A stretch of 64,000 bases of DNA, from assembly GCA_029207755.1 (NCBI GenBank), contig JARCOQ010000178.1, positions 1 to 64,000 on the forward strand, given 5' to 3'. Position numbers and translations under genes: made by a program. Position 1 is the stretch's first letter, and every line of letters begins with the position of its first letter. The stretch is from Chamaea fasciata (taxonomy: Eukaryota; Chordata; Aves; Passeriformes; Sylviidae). Positions 13,710 to 27,440 of the stretch are shown here, in pieces. Under the pieces are notes generated by a model. That model made no database searches. It worked only from the letters and a program-made list of their open reading frames with translations, and was not told where the DNA came from.

Positions 13710-14879
13710 GACAGCCAGGGCCCCCCCAGGGACACCTAGGGGACAGCCAGGGCACCCCAGGGACACCCAGGGCCCCCCCAGGGACACCTATGGGACAGCC
13801 AGGGAACGCCAGGGACACGTAGGGGATAGCCAGGGCCCCCCCAGGGACACCTAGGGGACAGCCAGGGCACCCCAGGGACACCCAGGGCACCCCCAGGGAC
13901 ACCAAGGGGACAGCCAGGGCACCCTAGGGACAGCCATGGCCCCCTAGGGACAGCCAGGGCACCCCCAGAGACACCGAGGGCACAGCCAGGGCACCCCCAG
14001 AGACACCGAGGGCACAGCCAGGGCACCCTAGGGGACAGGCAGGGCACCCCCAGGGACACCTAGGGGACAGGCAGGGCACCCCCAGGGACACTGACGGGAC
14101 AGCCAGGGCACCCCCAGAGACCCCTAGAGGACAGCCAGGGACCTCCTAGGGACACTCTGGGCACCCCAAGGGACACCTTGGGGTCAGCCAGGGCACCCCA
14201 GGGACACCCAGGGCACACCCAGGGACACGGAGGGGACACCCAGGGCACCCCCAGGGACACCTAGGGGACAGCCAGGGAACCCCAGGGACACCCTGTGCAC
14301 CCCCAGGGACACCCAGGGCACCCCCAGAAACACCTAGGGGACAGCCAGGGCCCCCCTAGGGACACCTAGGGGACAGCCAGGGCACCCCAGGGACACCCAG
14401 GGCACCCCCAGGGACACCGAGGGGACAGCCAGGGCACCCTAGGGAAAGCCATGGCACCCTAGCGAAAGCCAGGGCACCCCAGGGACACCTAAGGGACAGG
14501 CAGGGCACCCCCAGGGACACCTAGGGGACAGCCAGGGCACCCTAGGGCCAGCCAGGGCACCCCCAGGGACACCCAGGGCACCCCCAGGGACACCTAGGGG
14601 ACAGCCAGGGCACCTCGAGGGACAGGGAGGGCACCCCCAGGGACACCTACAGGACAGCCAGGGCCCCCCCAGGGACATCCAGGGCACCCCCAGGGACACC
14701 TAGGGGACAGCCAGGGCATCCCCAGGGACACCCTGGGCACCCCCAGGGACACCTAGGGGAAAGCCAGGGCACCCCAGGCACACCCAGGGCACCCCCAGGG
14801 ACACCTAGGGGACAGCCAGGGAATCCCAGGGACACCTAGGGGACAGCCAGGGCACCCCCAGGGAGACCTAGGGGACAGC

Positions 14880-17800
14880 CAGGGCACCCCCAGGGACACC
14901 TAGGAGACAGCCAGCGCACCCCCAGGGACACTGACGGGACAGCCAGGGCACCCCCAGAGACCCCTAGGGGACAGCCAAGGCACCCCAGGGACACCCAGGG
15001 CACCCCCAGGGACACCAAGGGGACAGCCAGGGCACCCCAGGGACACCCAGGGCACCCCCAGGGACACCTAGGGGACAGGCAGGGCACCCCCAGGGACACC
15101 CAGGGCACCCCCATCGACACCTAGGGGACAGGCAGGGCATACCCAGGGACACCTAGGGGACAGCCAGGGCACTCCAGGGAGACACAGGGCACCCCCAGGG
15201 ACACCTAGGGGAGAGGCCGAGCACGCCCAGGGACACCTAGGGGACAGGCAGGGCACCCCCAGGGACACGGACGGGACAGCCAGGGCACCCCCAGAGACCC
15301 CTAGGGGACAGCCAGGGCACCTCAGGGACATCCAGGACACCCCCAGTGACACCCAGGGTACAGCCATGGCACCCCAGGGACACCCAGGGCACCCTCAGGG
15401 ACACCTAGGGGACAGCCAGGGCACCCCTAGGGACACCTAGGGGACAGGCAGGGCACCCCCAGAGACCCCTAGGGGACAGCCAGGGCCCCCCCAGGGACAC
15501 CCAGGGCACCCCCAGGGACACCTAGGGAACAGCCAGGGCACCCGCAGGGACACCTTGGGGACAGGCAGGGCACCCCCAGGGACACCTAGGGGACAGCCAA
15601 GGCCCCCCCAAGGACACCTAGGGGACAGCCAGGGCACTCCAGGGACAGCCAGGGCACCCCCAGGGACACCTAGGGCACCCCCAGGGACACCTAGGGGACA
15701 GCCAGGGCCCCCACCAGGGACACGTAGCGGAAAGCCAGGGCACCCCCAAGGACACCCAGGGCACACCCAGGGACACCTAGGGGACAGCCAGGGCACCCCA
15801 GGGACAGCCAGGGCACCCCCAGGGACACCAAGGGGACCTCCAGGGCACCCCCAGGGACACCCAGGGCACCCCCAGGGCCACCAAGGGGACAGCCAGGGCA
15901 CACCAGGGACAGCGAGGGCACCCCCAAGACACGAAGGGGACAGCCAGGGCACCCCCAGGGACACCTAGGGGACAGCCAGGGCACCTCAGGGACACTCAGG
16001 GCACCCCCAGGGACTCCTAGGGGACAGCCAGGGCACTCCCAGGGACACCATGGGCACCCCCAGGGACACCGAGGGGACAGCCAGGGTACCCCCTGGGCAC
16101 CCCAGGGACAATCAGGGCACCCCCAGGGACACCGACGGGACAGCCATGGCACTCCAGGGACAGCCAGGGCACCCCCAGGGACACCTAGGGCACCCCCAGG
16201 GCGCCCTAGGGACAGCCAGGGAACCCCCAGGGACACCTAGGGGATAGCCAGGGCACCCCCAGGGACACCCAGGGCACACCCAGGGACACCTAGGGGACAG
16301 CCAGGGCACCCCAGGGACAGCCAGGGCACCCCCAGGGACACCAAGGGGACCTCCAAGGCACCCCCAGGGACACCCAGGGCACCCCCAGGGCCACCAAGGG
16401 GACAGCCAGGGCACACCAGGGACAGCGAGGGCACCCCCAAGACACGAAGGGGACAGCCAGGGCACCCCCAGGGACACCTAGGGGACAGCCAGGGCACCTC
16501 AGGGACACTCAGGGCACCCCCAGGGACTCCTAGGGGACAGCCAGGGCACTCCCAGGGACACCATGGGCACCCCCAGGGACACCGAGGGGACAGCCAGGGT
16601 ACCCCCTGGGCACCCCAGGGACAATCAGGGCACCCCCAGGGACACCGACGGGACAGCCATGGCACTCCAGGGACAGCCAGGGCACCCCCAGGGACACCTA
16701 GGGCACCCCCAGGGCGCCCTAGGGACAGCCAGGGAACCCCCAGGGACACCTAGGGGACAGCCAGGGCACCCCCAGGGACACCCAGGGCACACCCAGGGAC
16801 ACCTAGGGGACAGCCAGGGCACCCCAGGGACAGCCAGGGCACCCCGAGGGACACCAAGGGGACCTCCAGGGCACCCCCAGGGACACCCAGGGCACCCCCA
16901 GGGCCACCAAGGGGACAGCCAGGGCACCCCAGGGACAGCGAGGACACCCCCAGGGACACCTAAGGGACAGCCAGGGCCCCCCCAGGGACACCTAGGGGAC
17001 CTCCAGGGCACCCCCAGGGACACGTACGGGACAGGCAGGGAACCCCAGTGACACCCTGAGCACCCCCAGGGACACCCAGGGCACCCCCAGGGACACATCG
17101 GGGACTGCCAGGGCCCCCCCAGGGACACCTAGGGGACAGCCAGGGAACCCCAGGGACACCCTGGGCACCCCCAGGGACACCAAGGGGACAGCCAGGGCAC
17201 CCCCACGGACACCTAGGGGACAGCCAGGGCACCCCCACGGACACCTAGGGGACAGGCGGGGCACCCCCAGGGACACCTAGGGGACAGCCAGGGCCCCCAC
17301 AGGGACACCGAGGGGACAGGCAGGGCAACCACAGGGCACCCCAGGCACACGTAGAGGACAGCCATGGCACCCCAGGGACAGCCAGGGCACCCCAGGGACA
17401 GCGAGGGCCCCCCCAGGGACACCTAGGGGACAGCCAGGGCAGCCCAGGGACACTCAGGGCACCCCCAGGGAAACCTAGGGGACAGCCAGGGAACCCCAGG
17501 AACACGTACGGGACAGCCAGGGAACCCCACTGACACCCTGTGCACCCCCAGGGACACCCAGGGCCCCCCCAGGGACACCTAGGGGACAGCCAGGGAACCC
17601 CAGGGACACCCTAGGCACTCCCAGGGACACCTAGGGGACAGTCAGGGAACCCGAGGGACAGACAGGGAACCCCCAGGGACACCTAGAGGACAGGAAGGGC
17701 ACCCCCAGGGACACCTAGGGGACAGCCAGGGCCCCCCCAGGGACACCTAGGGGATAGCCAGCGCCCCCCCAGGGACACCCAGGGCACCCCCAGGGACATC

Positions 17801-18970
17801 TAGGGGACAGGCAGGGCACCCCCAGGGACACCGAGGGGAAAGCCAGGGCACCCCCAGGGACACCTAGGGGAAGGCAGGACACCCTCAGTGACACCTAGGG
17901 GACACCCAGGGCACCCCCAGGGACATTTAGGGGACAGCCAGGGCACTCCAGGGACACCCAGGGCACCCCTAAGGACACCTAGGGGACAGCCAGGGCACCC
18001 CCAGGGAAACCTAGGGGACAGCCAGGGCACCCCCAGGGACACCTAGGGGACAGCCAGGGCACTCCCAGGGACACCCTGGGAACCTCCAGGGACACCGAGG
18101 GGACAGCCAGGGCACCCCAGGGACACCGAGGGGACAGCGAAGGCAACCCCAGGGACACCTTGTGGACAGCCAGGGCACCCCCTGGGCACCCCAGGGACAG
18201 CCATGGCACCCCCAGGGACAGCCAGGGCACCCCCAGGGACACCTAGGGGACAGCCAGGGCACCCCAGGGCACCCCAGGGACACCCAGGGCACCCCCAGGG
18301 ACACCTAGGGGACCTCCAGGGTATCCCCAGGGACACGTACGGGACAGCCAGGGCACCCCCAGGGACACCTAGGGGACAGCCAGGGAACCCCAGGGACACC
18401 GTGTGCACCCCCAGAGACACCCAGGGCACACCCAGGGACACCTAGGGGACAGCCAGGGCCCCCCCAGGGACACCTAGGGGACAGCCAGGGAACCTCAGGG
18501 ACACCCTGTGCACCTCCAGGGACACCCAGGGCACACCCAGGGACACCTAGGGGACTGCCAGGGCACCCCAGGGACAGCGAGGGCACCCCCAGGGACACCT
18601 AGGGGACAGCCAGGGCACCCCCAGGGACACCTAGGGGACAGCCAGGGCCCCCCCAGGGACACCCAGGGCACCCCCAGGGACACCCAGGGGACAGCCACGG
18701 CACCCCAGAGACACCCAGGGCACCCCCAGGGACACCTAGGGGACAGCCGGGGCACCCTAGGGACCGCCAGGGCACCCCCAAGGACACCTAGGGGACACGC
18801 AGGGAACCCCCAGAGACACCTAGGGGACAGCCAGGGCATCCCCAGGGACACCCAGGGCACCCCCAGGGACACCAAGGGGACAGCAAGGGCACCCCCAGGG
18901 ACACCTAAGGGACACCCTGGGGCACCCCCAGGGACACCAAGGGGACCCCCAGGGACACCTAGGGGACAGC
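14880..18970. repeat. 5.2-5.7-kb-offset duplication, left copy
   Basis: This block matches 20,577-24,090 almost base for base. The offset steps down from 5,697 to 5,184 (loss of one 513-bp unit), then 5,174 (10 bp near 18,260) and 5,121 (53 bp near 18,660-18,780). The steps show that the right copy lost whole units or sub-blocks. It is array sequence only. Confidence 0.85.
15738..16900. repeat. 513-bp tandem repeat, two full copies and a partial third
   Basis: The segment at 15,738-16,250 recurs at 16,251-16,763 and begins again at 16,764 with the same 513-bp offset. It includes the marker GACACCATGGGCACCCCC (near 16,046 and 16,559) and CCCCAAGACACGAAGG (near 15,931 and 16,436). In the partner duplication near 21,435-22,100 one 513-bp copy fewer is present. 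Confidence 0.85.
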
Positions 18971-20576
18971 CAGGGCGCCCCCAGGGACACCCAGGGCACC
19001 CCCAGGGACACCTAGGGGACAGCCAGGGCCCCCCCAGGGACACCTAGGGGACAGGCAGGGCACCCCCAGGGCGCCCCAAGGACACCCAGGGCACCCCCAG
19101 GGACACCTAGGGGACAGGCAGGCCACCCCCAGGGACACCGAGGGGAAAGCCAGGGCACCCCCAGGGACATTTAGGGGACAGCCAGGGCACTCCAGGGACA
19201 CCCAGGGCACCCCCAGGGACACCTAGAGGACAGCCAGGGCACCCCCAGGGACACCGAGAGGACAGGCAAGGCACCCCCCAGGGACACCTTGGGGACAGCC
19301 AGGGCACCCCAGGGACAGCCAGGGCACCCCCAGGGACACCAAGGGGACCTCCAGGGCACCTCCAGGGACACCCAGGGCACCCCCAGGGCCACCTAGGGGA
19401 CAGCCAAGGCACCCCAGGGACAGCGAGGGCACCCCCAGGGACACCCAGGGCACCCCCAGCGACACCTAGGGGACAGCCAGGGCACCCCCAGGGACACCCA
19501 GGGCACCCCCAAGGACACCTAGGGGACAGCCAGGGCACCCCCAGGGACACCTAGGGGAGAGGAAGGGCACCCCCAGGGACACCTAGGGGACAGCCAGGGC
19601 ACCCCCAGGGACACCTAGGGGACAGCCAGGGCACCCCCAGGGACACCTAGGGGACAGCCAGGGCACTCCAGGGACAGCCAGGGCACCCCCAGGGACACCT
19701 AGGGGACAGGCAGGGCACCCCCAGGGACACCAGCGCACCCCAAGGGACACCTAGGTGACAGCCAGGGCACCCTAGGGACAGCCAGGGCACCCCCAGGGAC
19801 CCCTAGGGCACAGCCAGGGCACCCTAGGGAGAGCCAGGGCACCCCCAGGGACACCAAGGGGAAAGCCAGGGCACCCCCAGGGATACCCAGGGCACACCCA
19901 GGGACACCTAGGGGACAGCCAGGGCACCCCAGGGACAGCCAGAGCACCCCCAGGGACACCAAGGGGACCTCCAGGGCACCCCCAGGGACACCCAGGGCAC
20001 CCCCACGGCCACCAAGGGGACAGCCAGGGCACCCCAGGGACAGCGAGGGCACCCCCAGGGACACCTAGGGGACAGCCAGGGCACCCCCTGGGACACCTAG
20101 GGGACAGCCAGGGCACCCCAGGGACACCCAGGGCACCCCCAGTGACACCTAGGGGACAGCCAGGGCACCCCAGGGACAGCGAGGGCACCCCAGGGACACC
20201 TAGGCGACCTCCAGGGACATCTAGGGGACAGCCAGGGCACCCCAGGGACAGCCAGGGCACCCCCAGGGACACCTAGGGGACAGCCAGGGCCCCCCACGGA
20301 CAGACAGGGCAGCCCCAGGGACACCTAGGGGACAGCCAGGGCCCCCCCAGGGACACCTAGGGGACAGACAGGGCACCCCAGGGACACCCAGGGCACCCCC
20401 AGGGACATTTAGGGGACAGCCAGGGCATCCCGAGGGACAGGGAGGGCACCCACAGGGACACCTAGGAGACAGCCAGGTCACGCCAGGGACACCCAGGGCA
20501 CCCCCAGGGACACCTAGGAGACAGCCAGGGCACGCCAGGGACACCCAGGGCACCCCAGGGACACCTAGAGAACAGC
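18971..20576. repeat. Minisatellite between the two 5-kb copies
   Basis: Ordinary array units, including runs of 32-bp units near 19,560-19,690. The segments around 19,100-19,550 and 19,700-20,060 have relatives near 30,190-31,000 and 39,180-39,600. No gene or foreign insertion is visible. Confidence 0.7.
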
Positions 20577-23500
20577 CAGGGCACCCCCAGGGACACCTAG
20601 GAGACAGCCAGCGCACCCCCAGGGACACTGACGGGACAGCCAGGGCACCCCCAGAGACCCCTAGGGGACAGCCAAGGCACCCCAGGGACACCCAGGGCAC
20701 CCCCAGGGACACCAAGGGGACAGCCAGGGCACCCCAGGGACACCCAGGGCACCCCCAGGGACACCTAGGGGACAGGCAGGGCACCCCCAGGGACACCCAG
20801 GGCACCCCCAACGACACCTAGGGGACAGGCAGGGCATACCCAGGGACACCTAGGGGACAGCCAGGGCACTCCAGGGACACACAGGGCACCCCCAGGGACA
20901 CCTAGGGGAGAGGCCGAGCACGCCCAGGGACACCTAGGGGACAGGCAGGGCACCCCCAGGGACACGGACGGGACAGCCAGGGCACCCCCAGAGACCCCTA
21001 GGGGACAGCCAGGGCACCTCAGGGACATCCAGGACACCCCCAGTGACACCCAGGGTACAGCCATGGCACCCCAGGGACACCCAGGGCACCCTCAGGGACA
21101 CCTAGGGGACAGCCAGGGCACCCCTAGGGACACCTAGGGGACAGGCAGGGCACCCCCAGAGACCCCTAGGGGACAGCCAGGGCCCCCCCAGGGACACCCA
21201 GGGCACCCCCAGGGACACCTAGGGAACAGCCAGGGCACCCGCAGGGACACCTTGGGGACAGGCAGGGCACCCCCAGGGACACCTAGGGGACAGCCAAGGC
21301 CCCCCCAAGGACACCTAGGGGACAGCCAGGGCACTCCAGGGACAGCCAGGGCACCCCCAGGGACACCTAGGGCACCCCCAGGGACACCTAGGGGACAGCC
21401 AGGGCCCCCACCAGGGACACGTAGCGGAAAGCCAGGGCACCCCCAAGGACACCCAGGGCACACCCAGGGACACCTAGGGGACAGCCAGGGCACCCCAGGG
21501 ACAGCCAGGGCACCCCCAGGGACACCAAGGGGACCTCCAGGGCACCCCCAGGGACACCCAGGGCACCCCCAGGGCCACCAAGGGGACAGCCAGGGCACAC
21601 CAGGGACAGCGAGGGCACCCCCAAGACACGAAGGGGACAGCCAGGGCACCCCCAGGGACACCTAGGGGACAGCCAGGGCACCTCAGGGACACTCAGGGCA
21701 CCCCCAGGGACTCCTAGGGGACAGCCAGGGCACTCCCAGGGACACCATGGGCACCCCCAGGGACACCGAGGGGACAGCCAGGGTACCCCCTGGGCACCCC
21801 AGGGACAATCAGGGCACCCCCAGGGACACCGACGGGACAGCCATGGCACTCCAGGGACAGCCAGGGCACCCCCAGGGACACCTAGGGCACCCCCAGGGCG
21901 CCCTAGGGACAGCCAGGGAACCCCCAGGGACACCTAGGGGATAGCCAGGGCACCCCCAGGGACACCCAGGGCACACCCAGGGACACCTAGGGGACAGCCA
22001 GGGCACCCCAGGGACAGCCAGGGCACCCCGAGGGACACCAAGGGGACCTCCAGGGCACCCCCAGGGACACCCAGGGCACCCCCAGGGCCACCAAGGGGAC
22101 AGCCAGGGCACCCCAGGGACAGCGAGGGCACCCCCAGGGACACCTAAGGGACAGCCAGGGCCCCCCCAGGGACACCTAGGGGACCTCCAGGGCACCCCCA
22201 GGGACACGTACGGGACAGGCAGGGAACCCCAGTGACACCCTGAGCACCCCCAGGGACACCCAGGGCACCCCCAGGGACACATCGGGGACTGCCAGGGCCC
22301 CCCCAGGGACACCTAGGGGACAGCCAGGGAACCCCAGGGACACCCTGGGCACCCCCAGGGACACCAAGGGGACAGCCAGGGCACCCCCACGGACACCTAG
22401 GGGACAGCCAGGGCACCCCCACGGACACCTAGGGGACAGGCGGGGCACCCCCAGGGACACCTAGGGGACAGCCAGGGCCCCCACAGGGACACCGAGGGGA
22501 CAGGCAGGGCAACCACAGGGGACCCCAGGCACACGTAGAGGACAGGCATGGCACCCCAGGGACAGCCAGGGCACCCCAGGGATAGCGAGGGCCCCCCCAG
22601 GGACACCTAGGGGACAGCCAGGGCAGCCCAGGGACACTCAGGGCACCCCCAGGGAAACCTAGGGGACAGCCAGGGAACCCCAGGAACACGTACGGGACAG
22701 CCAGGGAACCCCACTGACACCCTGTGCACCCCCAGGGACACCCAGGGCCCCCCCAGGGACACCTAGGGGACAGCCAGGGAACCCCAGGGACACCCTAGGC
22801 ACTCCCAGGGACACCTAGGGAACAGTCAGGGAACCCGAGGGACAGACAGGGAACCCCCAGGGACACCTAGAGGACAGGAAGGGCACCCCCAGGGACACCT
22901 AGGGGACAGCCAGGGCCCCCCCAGGGACACCTAGGGGATAGCCAGCGCCCCCCCAGGGACACCCAGGGCACCCCCAGGGACATCTAGGGGACAGGCAGGG
23001 CACCCCCAGGGACACCGAGGGGAAAGCCAGGGCACCCCCAGGGACACCTAGGGGAAGGCAGGACACCCTCAGTGACACCTAGGGGACAGCCAGGGCACCC
23101 CCAGGGACATTTAGGGGACAGCCAGGGCACTCCAGGGACACCCAGGGCACCCCCAGGGACACCTAGGGGACAGCCAGGGCACCCCCAGGGAAACCTAGGG
23201 GACAGCCAGGGCACCCCCAGGGACACCTAGGGGACAGCCAGGGCACTCCCAGGGACACCCTGGGAACCTCCAGGGACACCGAGGGGACAGCCAGGGCACC
23301 CCAGGGACACCGAGGGGACAGCGAAGGCAACTCCAGGGACACCTTGTGGACAGCCAGGGCACCCCCTGGGCACCCCAGGGACAGCCATGGCACCCCCAGG
23401 GACAGCCAGGGCACCCCCAGGGACACCTAGGGGACAGCCAGGGCACCCCAGGGACACCCAGGGCACCCCCAGGGACACCTAGGGGACCTCCAGGGTATCC

Positions 23501-24090
23501 CCAGGGACACGTACGGGACAGCCAGGGCACCCCCAGGGACACCTAGGGGACAGCCAGGGAACCCCAGGGACACCGTGTGCACCCCCAGAGACACCCAGGG
23601 CACACCCAGGGACACCTAGGGGACAGCCAGGGCCCCCCCAGGGACACCTAGGGGACAGCCAGGGAACCTCAGGGACACCCTGTGCACCTCCAGGGACACC
23701 CAGGGCACACCCAGGGACACCTAGGGGACTGCCAGGGCACTCCAGGGACAGCGAGGGCACCCCCAGGGACACCTAGGGGACAGCCAGGGCACCCCCAGGG
23801 ACACCTAGGGGACAGCCAGGGCCCCCCCAGGGACACCCAGGGCACCCCCAGGGACACCCAGGGGACAGCCAGGGCACCCTAGGGACCGCCAGGGCACCCC
23901 CAAGGACACCTAGGGGACACGCAGGGAACCCCCAGAGACACCTAGGGGACAGCCAGGGCATCCCCAGGGACACCCAGGGCACCCCCAGGGACACCAAGGG
24001 GACAGCAAGGGCACCCCCAGGGACACCTAAGGGACACCCTGGGCACCCCCAGGGACACCAAGGGGACCCCCAGGGACACCTAGGGGACAG
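20577..24090. repeat. 5.2-5.7-kb-offset duplication, right copy
   Basis: This is the partner of 14,880-18,970. It lacks one 513-bp unit, one 10-bp sub-block and one 53-bp composite relative to the left copy and otherwise differs by scattered substitutions. Confidence 0.85.
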
Positions 24091-25152
24091 CCAGGGCACC
24101 CCAGGGACAGCGAGGGCACCCCCAGGGACACCTAGGGGACAGCCAGGGCAGCCCAGGGACACTCAGGGCACCCCCAGGGAAACCTAGGGGACAGCCAGGG
24201 AACCCCACGGACACGTACGGGACAGCCAGGGAACCCCACTGACACTCTGTGCACCCCCAGGGACACCCAGGGCCCCCCCAGGGACACCTAGGGGACAGCC
24301 AGGGAACCCCAGGGACACCCTAGGCACTCCCAGGGACACCTAGGGGACAGTCAGGGAACCCGAGGGACAGCCAGGGAACCCCCAGGGACGCCTAGAGGAC
24401 AGGAAGGGTACGCCCAGGGACACCTAGGGGACAGCCAGGGCCCCCCAAGGGACACCAAGGGGACAGCCAGGGCACCCCAGGGACAGCCAGGGCCCCCCCA
24501 GGGACACCTAGGGGATAGCCAGCGCCCCCCCAGGGACACCCAGGGCACACCCAGGGACACCTAGGGGACAGCCAGGGCACCCCAGGGACAGCCAGGGCAC
24601 CCCCAGGGACACCAAGGGGACCTCCAGGGCACCCCCAGGGACACCCAGGGCACCCCCAGGGCCACCAAGGGGACAGCCAGGGCACACCAGGGACAGCGAG
24701 GGCACCCCCAAGACACGAAGGGGACAGCCAGGGCACCCCCAGGGACACCTAGGGGACAGCCAGGGCACCTCAGGGACACTCAGGGCACCCCCAGGGACAC
24801 CTAGGGGACAGGCAGGGCACTCCCAGGGACACCATGGGCACCCCCAGGGACACCGAGGGGACAGCCAGGGCACCCCCTGGGCACCCCAGGGACAATCAGG
24901 GCACCCCCAGGGACACCGACGGGACAGCCATGGCACTCCAGGGACAGCCAGGGCACCCCCAGGGACGCCTAGGGGAAAGCCAGGGCACCCCAGAGACACC
25001 CAGGGCACACCCAGGGACACCTAGGGGACAGCCAGGGCGCCCCCAGGGACACCCAGGGCACCCCCAGGGACACCTAGGGGACAGGAAGGGAACCACCAGG
25101 GACACCTAGGGGACAGGCAGGGCACCCCAGGGATATTTAGGGGACAGCCAGG
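24091..25152. repeat. Array stretch related to 26,895-27,450
   Basis: The part to about 24,690 matches the array 2,760 bp to the right, including GGGACGCCTAGAGGACAGG near 24,387 and 27,147. The remainder resembles 16,440-16,700 and 29,760-30,130. No gene is seen. Confidence 0.65.
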
Positions 25153-27440
25153 GCCCCCCCAGGGACACCTAGGGGACAGGCAGGGCACCCCCAGGGCGCC
25201 CCAAGGACACCCAGGGCACCCCCAGGGACACCTAGGGGACAGGCAGGCCACCCCCAGGGACACCGAGGGGAAAGCCAGGGCACCCCCAGGGACATTTAGG
25301 GGACTGCCAGGGCACTCCAGGGACACCCAGGGCACCCCCAGGGACACCTAGAGGACAGCCAGGGCACCCCCAGGGACACCGAGAGGACAGGCAAGGCACC
25401 CCCAGGGACACCTTGGGGACAGCCAGGGCACCCCAGGGACACCAAGGGGACCTCCAGGGCACCCCCAGGGACACCCAGGGCACCCCCAGGTCCACCTAGG
25501 GGACAGCCAAGGCACCCCAGGGACAGCCAGGGCACCCCAGGGACAGCGAGGGCCCCCCCAGGGACACCTAGGGGACAGCCAGGGCAGCCCAGGGACACTC
25601 AGGGCACCCCCAGGGAAACCTAGGGGACAGCCAGGGAACCCCAGGAACACGTACGGGACAGCCAGGGAACCCCACTGACACCCTGTGCACCCCCAGGGAC
25701 ACCCAGGGCCCCCCCAGGGACACCTAGGGGACAGCCAGGGAACCCCAGAGACACCCTAGGCACTCCCAGGGACACCTAGGGGACAGTCAGGGAACCCGAG
25801 GGACAGACAGGGAACCCCCAGGGACACCTAGAGGACAGGAAGGGCACCCCCAGGGACACCTAGGGGACAGCCAGGGCCCCCCCAGGGACACCTAGGGGAT
25901 AGCCAGCGCCCCCCCAGGGACACCCAGGGCACCCCCAGGGACATCTAGGGGACAGGCAGGGCACCCCCAGGGACACCGAGGGGAAAGCCAGGGCACCCCC
26001 AGGGACACCTAGGGGAAGGCAGGACACCCTCAGTGACACCTAGGGGACAGCCAGGGCACCCCCAGGGACATTTAGGGGACAGCCAGGGCACTCCAGGGAC
26101 ACCCAGGGCACCCCCAGGGACACCTAGGGGACAGCCAGGGCACCCCCAGGGAAACCTAGGGGACAGCCAGGGCACCCCCAGGGACACCTAGGGGACAGCC
26201 AGGGCACTCCCAGGGACACCCTGGGAACCTCCAGGGACACCGAGGGGACAGCCAGGGCACCCCAGGGACACCGAGGGGACAGCGAAGGCAACCCCAGGGA
26301 CACCTTGTGGACAGCCAGGGCACCCCCTGGGCACCCCAGGGACAGCCATGGCACCCCCAGGGACAGCCAGGGCACCCCCAGGGACACCTAGGGGACAGCC
26401 AGGGCACCCCAGGGCACCCCAGGGACACCCAGGGCACCCCCAGGGACACCTAGGGGACCTCCAGGGTATCCCCAGGGACACGTACGGCACAGCCAGGGCA
26501 CCCCCAGGGACACCTAGGGGACAGCCAGGGAACCCCAGGGACACCGTGTGCACCCCCAGAGACACCCAGGGCACACCCAGGGACACCTAGGGGACAGCCA
26601 GGGCCCCCCCAGGGACACCTAGGGGACAGCCAGGGCACCCCCAGGGACACCTAGGGGACAGCCAGGGCCCCCCCAGGGACACCCAGGGCACCCCCAGGGA
26701 CACCCAGGGGACAGCCAGGGCACCCCAGAGACACCCAGGGCACCCCCAGGGACACCTAGGGGACAGCCGGGGCACCCTAGGGACCGCCAGGGCACCCCCA
26801 AGGACACCTAGGGGACACGCAGGGAACCCCCAGAGACACCTAGGGGACAGCCAGGGCACCCCAGGGACAGCGAGGGCACCCCCAGGGACACCTAGGGGAC
26901 AGCCAGGGCAGCCCAGGGACACTCAGGGCACCCCCAGGGAAACCTAGGGGACAGCCAGGGAACCCCACGGACACGTACGGGACAGCCAGGGAACCCCACT
27001 GACACTCTGTGCACCCCCAGGGACACCCAGGGCCCCCCCAGGGACACCTAGGGGACAGCCAGGGAACCCCAGGGACACCCTAGGCACTCCCAGGGACACC
27101 TAGGGGACAGTCAGGGAACCCGAGGGACAGCCAGGGAACCCCCAGGGACGCCTAGAGGACAGGAAGGGTACGCCCAGGGACACCTAGGGGACAGCCAGGG
27201 CCCCCCAAGGGACACCAAGGGGACAGCCAGGGCACCCCAGGGACAGCCAGGGCCCCCCCAGGGACACCTAGGGGATAGCCAGCGCCCCCCCAGGGACACC
27301 CAGGGCACACCCAGGGACACCTAGGGGACAGCCAGGGCACCCCAGGGACAGCCAGGGCACCCCCAGGGACACCAAGGGGACCTCCAGGGCACCCCCAGGG
27401 ACACCCAGGGCACCCCCAGGGCCACCAAGGGGACAGCCAG
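25153..27440. repeat. 2,288-bp tandem unit, copy 1
   Basis: It is followed directly by a second copy at 27,441-29,728 with a constant 2,288-bp offset. The marker GGGCGCCCCAAGG is at 25,193 and 27,481, and the CCTTGTGGACAGCC marker is near 26,302 and 28,590. Differences are rare, so the duplication is young or recently homogenised. Confidence 0.85.
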
